NCBI GenBank assembly: GCA_963706755.1
Contig: CAVPNH010000001.1
Coordinates: 62,001-126,000, forward strand
DNA length: 64,000 nt
Direction of reading: 5' to 3'
Source of the DNA: RPQJ01 sp963706755
GTDB lineage: Bacteria; Pseudomonadota; Gammaproteobacteria; Steroidobacterales; Steroidobacteraceae
The notes beneath the pieces were generated by a model. It had not been told where the DNA came from. It saw only the letters and a program-made list of their open reading frames with translations, and made no database searches. Positions 51,470-58,980 of this stretch are shown piece after piece (positions within the stretch are counted from its first letter, which is position 1; every line of letters starts with the position of its first letter). A program made the position numbers and the translations under genes.

Positions 51470-52132
51470 TCAGGTGTGTTGCGCCATCACGCTCAGGACG
51501 GCGACGAAATGGCACGCCACGCCGGCCAGCACGAAGAGGTGCCAGATCGCGTGCGTGTAACGCCTTCTCTTCCAGACATAGAAGGGCACTCCCGCCATGT
51601 ACGCCAGGCCACCGGCCAGGATCCACGCCTGCTCGTGACCGGTGAGGGCGGTCATCAGGGGGCGGATGGCGACGAGTCCCGTCCACCCCATGCCGACGTA
51701 GAGCAGCGTCGAGGCGAGTTGTGAGCGGAAACCGAACACCGTTTTCGCCAGGACACCCGCCAGCGCCAGGCCCCACACCAGTCCGAACAGCGTCCAGCCC
51801 CAGCCGCCACGCAAGGCGCCCACTGCAAGCGGCGTGTATGTGCCGGCGATCAGGACGTAGATCGCCGAGTGATCCAGCTTGCGGAGTCGCGCCTTGACCA
51901 CCGCATCGGTCGCGGAGTGGTAGACGACCGAGGACGTGAACAGCAGCAGCGCGCTGGCGCCGAAGACGATTCCGGAGACGAGCCGCCAGGAGTCGCCGAC
52001 ACTGGCCGCCTTCACCGCGAGCCAGGGGATCGCGACCAGCATGAAGGCGATGCCGACCAGGTGGGTCGCGCTGTGAATGCGCTCTTCGGCGCGTGTGTAT
52101 TCGCTCGTGGTCCCGGTGCCGGCGGTACCCAT
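51470..52132 (-). CDS. PAQR/hemolysin III family membrane protein
   Basis: About 220 residues with seven transmembrane helices. Family motifs: ERIHSATHLVG in the first helix, SVVYHSATDAVVKARLRKLD, HSAIYVLIAGTYTPLAV, and the last His-rich segment AIWHLFVLAGVACHFVAV; the conserved His, Asp and Ser suit a metal site. Bacterial members are called hemolysin III or YqfA and act in membrane homeostasis rather than proven lysis. Start at ATG 52132; an in-frame GTG at 52150 is an alternative. Confidence 0.88.
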   Translation of the reverse strand: MGTAGTGTTSEYTRAEERIHSATHLVGIAFMLVAIPWLAVKAASVGDSWRLVSGIVFGASALLLFTSSVVYHSATDAVVKARLRKLDHSAIYVLIAGTYTPLAVGALRGGWGWTLFGLVWGLALAGVLAKTVFGFRSQLASTLLYVGMGWTGLVAIRPLMTALTGHEQAWILAGGLAYMAGVPFYVWKRRRYTHAIWHLFVLAGVACHFVAVLSVMAQHT

Positions 52133-52200
52133 GCGACGATGGTACAACACAGGCGCAGCATGCAGTTGCAGGTGCGCGCGCGGGGCGCTCCGGCAAGAAA

Positions 52201-52225
52201 GTCGGCGGGCCCACGGCCCGCCGAC
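52201..52225 (-). terminator. Intrinsic terminator of the nine-heme cytochrome gene
   Basis: Perfect 11-bp stem (GTCGGCGGGCC / GGCCCGCCGAC) with a CAC loop. On the minus strand it is followed by TTTCTTGCC. Lies 17 bases after the cytochrome stop. Confidence 0.8.
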
Positions 52226-52242
52226 TCCGGGAAAGAAATCGG

Positions 52243-54030
52243 TCAGTCGCCGCCGTTCGGTCCGTTATGGCAGTCGTAGCAGCCGACCTGTACTCCCATC
52301 GCCACGGTGCGCGATCCCCAGCTGCGCTGGGCGGCCGTCCGCGACAGCGGCGTGCCTCGGAAGTCCGAGCCGTGGCACGCGGCGCAAGATTGGCGATCTC
52401 TCTTGGCGAAACCCTGGTGGCCGCCGTCGCGGCGCCAGCGCGGGTCGCCGACGACGTGCATGCCGTGCGGTCCGTTGAGGCCCAGCGCGAGCGTGCCGGC
52501 GCCGTGGCAGGCCGAACACTCGGTGATCGTTCCGGCATGACCCTGCACCTGCCGTGAGGCCACGTTGTCGTTGTGCGCGTCGTCGGGGTTGGGCCAGATG
52601 GCGTGGGTGCTGTTGTGGCAGCCCTCGCAGGCGACGCCGCCGTGGCCCTTGCTGTATCGGTACAGCTTGCCCGTGTTCTCGGCAAAGCGTGAACTCGCGC
52701 CCGCACGCGGCGACGCCGCCGCATCCGTAGAGGTGAACGCGAGGAGCGTGCGAATGCCATCCGTGGACATGAGCGATGCGTCCGCCAGCGTGAGGTGGTT
52801 CACCGCATCGCCGGTGTGGCAGGACTGGCAGCGCGGCAGGTCCATCCATGGGCGACGTGGCCTGCCGTCGTTCGTGCCATCAATGCTGCCGCCCGCGGCC
52901 AACGGCGAGGTTCCGCCGACCGGACTCATGCCTCCGTGGCAGTTCTGGCAGGTGACGGCGTTGGTCATCGCTCCGCGCAGGCACTGCGTGGACTTGCCCG
53001 GATGACACAGGTAGCAGGACTGGTTGTCCGGCGAAGGCGGCGTGCCACCCTGCGCGACCCAGCGGTCTGCGTAGGGCACGCCTGCAGCGTTCACCATCCG
53101 GCTGCTGTGATAAGCGTGCATCGCCGAGGACATGGTCGGTTTCCCCACCTGGGCGCCGCTCGGCCCGGTGCCGGCGAGGTCGAGTGCCGCGCTGTAGTGG
53201 CATCCGGCGCACAGCACGGGCTTGGAGGCCATCAGGTTGGTGCCCATGCGGCCGTCGTGCAGCAGCAGGATGTTCTCGCGCGACTGGATCTCGAGGTCGC
53301 CTGCCGTGGACCACGTGATTCCCGCAGACCGGGCGGCGGTGCCCCCGGTGGCGTGACAGTCGGAGCAGGTCGTTTCCTCGGACACCGGCAGGACGACGTC
53401 GAGGGTGGCGAGGGCCGCTCCGCTAGTCTTGTCCGTCGCCGTGAGCCGCATGAGGGGATAACGATTGTGGTTGCCCGCGTCGTCCAGGGGGATGATCGGG
53501 ATGCCCTCGGCCTTGAAGAGCGCGTCCGACGGCTTCCAGGTGAACGAAGTCTGGTCCGGGCTGGTGGCCTCCGCGGGCATATACAGGCCCTTGAGTCCCT
53601 GACCAGGGGGGAGGTCCGCGCCGTAGGTCCTGGCGACGTATTGCCAGAAGTTCGTCTTGCCGATGCTGTGGCTGTTGATCGAGCCGTTCGCGTCGGCGAT
53701 GGCGGAATAGCGCAGCACGACGCTCAAGTTGTCCAGCAACGAAGCCTTGCCCGTGCCATCGGTTCGAACGACCTGCGCATTCACGACGTTGTAGGGTGGC
53801 AGGATCGAGAAAACCGAGAAATCGGCGTCCACGCAGTGCATGCCGAGGTCGTTGGTGGCTACGATCTTGTAGCTGGTCTGGCCCGAGCCGCCGCCCGAGC
53901 CGCCGCCCGAGCCGCCAGAACTCTCTGAGGCGCCGGACCCTCCACCGCCGCCGCATCCGGCGAGCAGGAGCATGGCGCCGAGCGCCATGGTGCCGAACGA
54001 TTGTGCGCGCAGCGTTGTGTGTTTCGCCAT
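52243..54030 (-). CDS. Nine-heme c-type cytochrome lipoprotein
   Basis: 595 residues, ATG at 54030 preceded by GAGGG. Lipobox MLLLAGCGGGG, then a Gly/Ser linker (SGGSGGGSGGGSG) and a non-heme N domain with NDLGMHCVDADFS. Nine CxxCH motifs follow: CSDCH, CAGCH, CYLCH, CQNCH, CQSCH, CEGCH, CSACH, CAACH and CYDCH. Placed at an outer-membrane or periplasmic surface by the lipid anchor. Probably part of a respiratory electron-transfer route; an extracellular electron acceptor is possible but the sequence does not name it. A porin gene lies just upstream on the same strand. Confidence 0.88.
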   Translation of the reverse strand: MAKHTTLRAQSFGTMALGAMLLLAGCGGGGGSGASESSGGSGGGSGGGSGQTSYKIVATNDLGMHCVDADFSVFSILPPYNVVNAQVVRTDGTGKASLLDNLSVVLRYSAIADANGSINSHSIGKTNFWQYVARTYGADLPPGQGLKGLYMPAEATSPDQTSFTWKPSDALFKAEGIPIIPLDDAGNHNRYPLMRLTATDKTSGAALATLDVVLPVSEETTCSDCHATGGTAARSAGITWSTAGDLEIQSRENILLLHDGRMGTNLMASKPVLCAGCHYSAALDLAGTGPSGAQVGKPTMSSAMHAYHSSRMVNAAGVPYADRWVAQGGTPPSPDNQSCYLCHPGKSTQCLRGAMTNAVTCQNCHGGMSPVGGTSPLAAGGSIDGTNDGRPRRPWMDLPRCQSCHTGDAVNHLTLADASLMSTDGIRTLLAFTSTDAAASPRAGASSRFAENTGKLYRYSKGHGGVACEGCHNSTHAIWPNPDDAHNDNVASRQVQGHAGTITECSACHGAGTLALGLNGPHGMHVVGDPRWRRDGGHQGFAKRDRQSCAACHGSDFRGTPLSRTAAQRSWGSRTVAMGVQVGCYDCHNGPNGGD

Positions 54031-54195
54031 GGAACCCTCGCGGCCGGGAATATTCGTTGCCCTGTTTGACGTCTGCGGGCACGAAAACCAATCGCGGAGC
54101 GAACAAATGCGATCGTTTCTCGATCGCACTGCGTCGCCCCGCGTGCGGCGCAGGCCGGGGTGCCTGTCGCCGGTTGGGACCCTCGGGCTGTGGGT

Positions 54196-55566
54196 TCAGA
54201 ACGTCGCGGCGAACTGCAGCCAGGTCTTGGTCGTGTCCAGTCCCTGCGTGCCGGGCACGTCGCGATCGGCGCTGTAGTTGGCGTACTTGAGCAGAGCCTC
54301 GTAGCGCGTGCTGAACTTGTAGCCGACCGAGGCATCCCACTCGTTGCCGTAGCTGCTGAACGTGTGGAGAAGTGTCGTGTCCAGCGCCTTCGCGTCCGTG
54401 CCGAAGTCGTGGTAGACGACCTGCATGGCGAAGTTGCCGAAGTTCGCCGAACCGCCCACGTAGAAGTCCTGGACGCCCGCTTTCGGCGTCGACAGGAACA
54501 TGTCGGCCCAGCCCTGGAAGATGTGCAGCGTGGCGAGAGGCGTTTGGAAGCCCATGGTATTGGCCTCGTCGTAGTCGTTACCGCCCAGGACCTCGTAGCC
54601 GACCTTGAGCCCGAAGTTCTTCAGGCCCAGCCCGCCTTCGAGCAGGTAATAGTCGGCGCCATAGTCCAGCGTGCTCTGGCCGTAGTCGGACTGGTGGGCC
54701 CAGGACCCGATCCAGTTCGCCTTGACCGTGTCGCTGAACTTGTAGGCGCCGGTGTAGTGGAAGCCGTACGAGTTGTTCGACAGGTTGTTCGAGCGCGCCG
54801 GCACGCAGCACTGCTTCGGGTCGAAGTCCTCCCAGTAGTCGAACAGCGCGACCTGCCCGACCGGGCCCAAGTCCACTTTTGCGTTCAGGAGACTGGTGTT
54901 GCCGTCCAGGTTGCCGGGGTACTGACCGTTCTCCGGGCCGTAGATGCGGTTCACGTTGCCGACCCAGGAGTAGAAGAACTGCGTACGCGGGATCGCGCCG
55001 ATCTTCAGCGTCACTGCATCGAAGGTCTGGTCGTTCTGGCGCCACCCGACGTTGCCGACGAAGCGCTGGTTGTCGAGGTTGATCACCTGCCGGCCGCCGA
55101 TGCCGGTGAAGCTGCCGATCTTGTACTGCAGCCACGCCTGGTTGATCTCGGTGTGGCGGGGGTCGGCGACCACCGGCCGGTCCGTCGCGTCGTTGGTCGT
55201 GCTGTTGTAGAGGTCGTACTGGCCGACGACGAGCACGTTGGCCGCTTCGAGCATGGCCGTGAGGCCGTGCCACTCCGCCGTGGTGTAGTTGAGTCGCGTG
55301 CGCAGGGTCGAGGCGTAGGCGTCGTCGCTGAAGCCCTCCTGGTCCACCTGCTCGTAGCGGTAGCGGAAGTCGAAGTGCACCTTGCCGCCGGTGATCGCAG
55401 TCTCGAAGCTGTTCATCGCCGGGGCGGCGGGCGCGGCCGGCGCCGCGGGTGCTGCGGCGGGTGCCACGGCGGGAGTGAGCGGCGCGTCGGCGGCCTGGGT
55501 CGCAGTCGCGCAGAGTGCGGCGGCGATCGCGATGCTGAGCAGGCGTGCTGCGTTGACTTGGGTCAT
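54196..55566 (-). CDS. Outer-membrane porin, alginate-export/OprD-like type
   Basis: 456 residues with a signal peptide (AALCATATQAADA) and a Pro/Ala-rich spacer, then a beta-barrel made of alternating-residue strands (for example GGKVHFDFRYRYEQV, TRLNYTTAEWHGLTAMLE, LQYKIGSFTGIGGRQVINLD). It ends in a Phe (LQFAATF), the usual outer-membrane C-terminal signature. Resembles the alginate-export family porins. Just upstream of the nine-heme cytochrome gene on the same strand; 165 bases separate them. Confidence 0.85.
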   Translation of the reverse strand: MTQVNAARLLSIAIAAALCATATQAADAPLTPAVAPAAAPAAPAAPAAPAMNSFETAITGGKVHFDFRYRYEQVDQEGFSDDAYASTLRTRLNYTTAEWHGLTAMLEAANVLVVGQYDLYNSTTNDATDRPVVADPRHTEINQAWLQYKIGSFTGIGGRQVINLDNQRFVGNVGWRQNDQTFDAVTLKIGAIPRTQFFYSWVGNVNRIYGPENGQYPGNLDGNTSLLNAKVDLGPVGQVALFDYWEDFDPKQCCVPARSNNLSNNSYGFHYTGAYKFSDTVKANWIGSWAHQSDYGQSTLDYGADYYLLEGGLGLKNFGLKVGYEVLGGNDYDEANTMGFQTPLATLHIFQGWADMFLSTPKAGVQDFYVGGSANFGNFAMQVVYHDFGTDAKALDTTLLHTFSSYGNEWDASVGYKFSTRYEALLKYANYSADRDVPGTQGLDTTKTWLQFAATF

Positions 55567-55649
55567 GGTGGCTCCGGGGCTCGATGCCTCAAACTATTGG
55601 CAAGAAGAATCCATGCGCAACAGAGTGCGCCGATGAGGAGTGGTTTCCC

Positions 55650-57908
55650 TTGACCCATGTCAACCGTCACAAGCGCATGAATTCACTGGCGGTTTCCATT
55701 GCCATGAGCCTGGCCGCCGCAGCGCAGGGCGCGGGGACTGCCGCGCCCGCGCAACAGGGCGCCGCGCCGGCCGAACTCGAGGAAGTCACCGTGTACGCGC
55801 GCCGTCTCGTGCCCGTGACCCGCGTCGCCGCGACCGTCACGGTCATTTCCGACGAGCAGCTGCAGCGAACCCTCTCCAGCGACGTCAAGCAGATGGTTCG
55901 CTACGAGCCGGGCTTGAGCGTGCGCAGCGATCCGTTCCGGTTCGGACTCGACACGTTCACGGTTCGCGGCATGACCGGCAATCGCGTGGCCGTCGAGGTC
56001 GACGGCATTCCGTCCGCGCCCGGATTCGCGATCGGCAGCTACTCCGACTCCGGTCGTGCGTTCGTGGACCTGGCCTTCGTGCAGCGCGTGGAAATCCTGC
56101 GCGGACCGGCGTCGTCTTTGTACGGCAGCGACGCCATCGGCGGCGTCGTCGCGATGAGCACATTGAATCCGGAGACGCTTCTCGCCGGTGGCGCGAACGC
56201 CGGCCTGCGCAGCGAGGCGGGATACGACAGCAGTGACGACGGCTGGCACGCGGCCGTGATCGGTGCGGACCGGGTGGGCTCCGCGGACGTGGTCCTGGGC
56301 TACGTGCACCGTCAGGGGCACGAGGCCGACACCGCGGCCAACGTGACGCCCGATCCGCGCGAGTACGACGCCGACTCGGTTCTCGCGACGGCGCAGTTCG
56401 ACTCGATGCCGGGCGGCCCGCTCACTGTGACCGCGGAAGGCGGGCGCATCCGCCAGAAGACGGACGTGAACGCGTGGGAACTGCTGGCGGGCAGCCGCTT
56501 CTCGAACACCGTCGCGCTGAAGGGCGACGATTCGGGCGAGCGGTTCCGCACCAGCCTCGCGCAGAAGCTCGGCCCGACTGCGGCCTACGACTCGGCGAAC
56601 TGGATCGTCTACTGGCAGGGCACCGACACGCGCCAGGATACCTTCGAGCAGCGCAGGGCCGTGCCGCCGCCACCGCCGCCACCGGTCCGTCCGGGGACGC
56701 CGCCACAGCAGCTCGATCGCCAGTTCCGCTTCGAGGAGCGCGTCCTGGGAGCGGAATTCACCGCCGTGAAGGATGTCGTTCGGGGAAGTCTCAGCCACGA
56801 CATCGTCTATGGGCTCGAGGTCTCTGGAACGCAGCTCGAGGAGATGCGAAATGGAACGCAGACGAACCTGCTGACGGGTGCCACGACCAAGACCATCCTC
56901 GGTGAAACCTATCCGCTGCGCGACTTCCCGAACTCCGACGTTTTCGAGGCGGGCGTCTTCGCGCAGGACGAAATCAGGTTCGGAGGCGACCAATGGTCGG
57001 TGATTCCCGCGCTGCGCGTGGACTACTACGATCTCTCGCCAAAGGCCGACGGACTATACCGCGAGGATAATCCGCGCACGCCGGTCGTCGGCATCAACGA
57101 CACCTCGGTCTCGCCGAAGCTCGGGCTGACACGACGCTTCGGCGATTCGCTCACCACGTACTTCCAGTACTCGCACGGCTTTCGCGCGCCGCCACCGGAA
57201 GACGTGAACATCGGCCTCGACCTGCCGCTGCTCAACATTCGCGCCATTCCGAACCCGGACCTGAAGCCCGAGAAAAGCAATGGCTACGAACTGGGCCTGC
57301 GCTACGAGAGCGAAGCGCTCGCGTTCACGGCCAGTGGCTACTGGACCGACTACGAGGATTTCATCGAGTCCAAGGTCAACCTCGGGACCGACCCGGTGAC
57401 GCACGTCATCATCTTCCAGTCGCAGAACATCGCGAGCGCGCGCATCTATGGCACGGAAGTGTCGGCGACGGTCCGGCCGGGCGAGTGGACGCAGACGCTC
57501 GCGGGCTGGACGGCACGCCTCTCGGGCGCGTGGTCCAGGGGCGAGGACCTCGATCGCAACCAGCCGATCAATTCAGTCGATCCCGGCAGCGCGCTCCTGT
57601 CGCTCGCCTACGAGGCGGCTTCCGGAGCGTGGCGCGGCGAGCTCGTGACGACGAGCGTCGCGGCCAAGCGCGAGGTGGACCGCAGCCGCGTGAACCTCTA
57701 CCGGACGGATTCCTACGTGACGCTCGACCTGCTCGGACAGGCGGACCTCGGCCACGGGCTCACGCTCGACGCGGGCCTCTTCAACCTGACCGGCGAGGAC
57801 TACATCGAGTGGGCGGACGTGCGTGGGCGACCGGTGGGCGATCCGCTCATCCCGTACTACACGCGGCCGGGCCGCAGCATCTCGGTGACGTTGCACTGGC
57901 GGTATTGA
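55650..57908 (+). CDS. TonB-dependent outer-membrane receptor (heme/iron type)
   Basis: 752 residues from the TTG at 55650, preceded by GAGGAG nine bases upstream; it also gives a proper basic signal-peptide start (THVNRHKRMNSLAVS). TonB box-like ELEEVTVYARR, plug domain (FTVRGMTGNRVAVEVDGI; RVEILRGPASSLYGSDAIGG), and 22-strand barrel ending in an aromatic residue (HWRY). Overall most like heme/hemoglobin receptors. A poly-proline stretch (VPPPPPPPVRPGTPP) near residue 340 lies in a predicted surface loop. Substrate is not proven. Confidence 0.9.
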   Translation: MTHVNRHKRMNSLAVSIAMSLAAAAQGAGTAAPAQQGAAPAELEEVTVYARRLVPVTRVAATVTVISDEQLQRTLSSDVKQMVRYEPGLSVRSDPFRFGLDTFTVRGMTGNRVAVEVDGIPSAPGFAIGSYSDSGRAFVDLAFVQRVEILRGPASSLYGSDAIGGVVAMSTLNPETLLAGGANAGLRSEAGYDSSDDGWHAAVIGADRVGSADVVLGYVHRQGHEADTAANVTPDPREYDADSVLATAQFDSMPGGPLTVTAEGGRIRQKTDVNAWELLAGSRFSNTVALKGDDSGERFRTSLAQKLGPTAAYDSANWIVYWQGTDTRQDTFEQRRAVPPPPPPPVRPGTPPQQLDRQFRFEERVLGAEFTAVKDVVRGSLSHDIVYGLEVSGTQLEEMRNGTQTNLLTGATTKTILGETYPLRDFPNSDVFEAGVFAQDEIRFGGDQWSVIPALRVDYYDLSPKADGLYREDNPRTPVVGINDTSVSPKLGLTRRFGDSLTTYFQYSHGFRAPPPEDVNIGLDLPLLNIRAIPNPDLKPEKSNGYELGLRYESEALAFTASGYWTDYEDFIESKVNLGTDPVTHVIIFQSQNIASARIYGTEVSATVRPGEWTQTLAGWTARLSGAWSRGEDLDRNQPINSVDPGSALLSLAYEAASGAWRGELVTTSVAAKREVDRSRVNLYRTDSYVTLDLLGQADLGHGLTLDAGLFNLTGEDYIEWADVRGRPVGDPLIPYYTRPGRSISVTLHWRY

Positions 57909-57995
57909 CGCGGGGAGCGCCGGCGGCGAGCCGCTGCCGGAACCGATTGCGGGCAGCAGCCGCAGACCAGTGCGGCGGGCCGCCACCCGTGCCCG

Positions 57996-58706
57996 TCAGG
58001 CGCGCCGCTTGAAGACGACGTCGGCATACCTCGGCCGGAGTTCGCCCCTGTGGTGGTTGATGCTCAGGAAGGTCAGAAGGTAGAAGCCGCTGTGCTTCAT
58101 GAATTCGACAATGTCCTCGAATTCATAACCGCCCTCGAATCGCCTCGCGATCGAGGCCTCGACGATCACGGTGTCCGTCCTGCGCAGTAGCGCGTGGGCT
58201 CCCTGCAGTGCCTTCAGTTCGTGTCCTTCGGTATCGATCTTCAGGAGTATCGGCTCACGCAGGTCGGGAAGCGCCGCGACAATGGCGTCCAGGGTCGCAA
58301 CCTCTATCATTCGTTTCTCGAGCCGGTGACCCTTGTTCGTGAGCGGCGTCCTGTCCGCGAAGGAACTCTTCTGGAGGTTTTCGGTGTCTACGCTGATTTC
58401 GAGACTGCCGGGGGCGTCGCCCGCCGCCTTGTAGACGACCGTGCAGTCGTATTGACCGGCGATCCTGGAAATCGCGCCTTCATAGTCCCGGAGAGGCTCC
58501 ACCAGGATGAACCTGGCCTTCGGGAACGCCTCGTATAAAGGGTAGGTTCCATAGCCCACGCCCACGTCGATGACGGTCGCCGGCTGGCTGAGCCGGGCGA
58601 GGTACGGGGCGGAGAACCCCTCGAGGACGTCCTTGTGGGGCTTCCGGCGCGTCCCGGCCGCCTTGAAACCAAGTCTGTTCAGGGTCTCTCTCGCGAAATT
58701 CTTCAT
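57996..58706 (-). CDS. FkbM-family SAM-dependent methyltransferase
   Basis: 236 residues. SAM-binding VIDVGVGYGTYPLYEAFPKA, FILVEPLRDYEG, the family motif LLKIDTEGHELKALQGA and VEASIARRF are typical of FkbM methyltransferases, which often methylate sugars or polyketide-like hydroxyls. Acceptor unknown. Lies downstream of the nirS terminator on the same strand. Confidence 0.88.
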   Translation of the reverse strand: MKNFARETLNRLGFKAAGTRRKPHKDVLEGFSAPYLARLSQPATVIDVGVGYGTYPLYEAFPKARFILVEPLRDYEGAISRIAGQYDCTVVYKAAGDAPGSLEISVDTENLQKSSFADRTPLTNKGHRLEKRMIEVATLDAIVAALPDLREPILLKIDTEGHELKALQGAHALLRRTDTVIVEASIARRFEGGYEFEDIVEFMKHSGFYLLTFLSINHHRGELRPRYADVVFKRRA

Positions 58707-58915
58707 GGTCCTGCTTCCGCTTGCGTGGGCGCCTGGTCGGTTCGAGCACAGGCGGGGCTGGGGTAAGGCAAGTTACTCGTGCGCCTGGCGGTGTGAACTC
58801 CGGGTTGCACGCCTGCAGCGTACGCTGCGTGCACGCGCTTTGGCGACCTGCCAGCGGTGCGGGCGGCCCGAATGCCGTCCAGCGGCAGCGCGCTGCCGCA
58901 ATCATGGCAAGAAAA

Positions 58916-58943
58916 AGGCCCCGCTTCTCGGGAAGCGGGGCCT
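58916..58943 (-). terminator. Intrinsic terminator of nirS
   Basis: Perfect 12-bp stem (AGGCCCCGCTTC / GAAGCGGGGCCT) with a 4-base loop. On the minus strand it ends in TTTTTCTTGCC. Lies 38 bases after the nirS stop. Confidence 0.9.
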
Positions 58944-58980
58944 GGACGGGGCCCGTTCCGGGCTCACGCAGGGAGGATCG

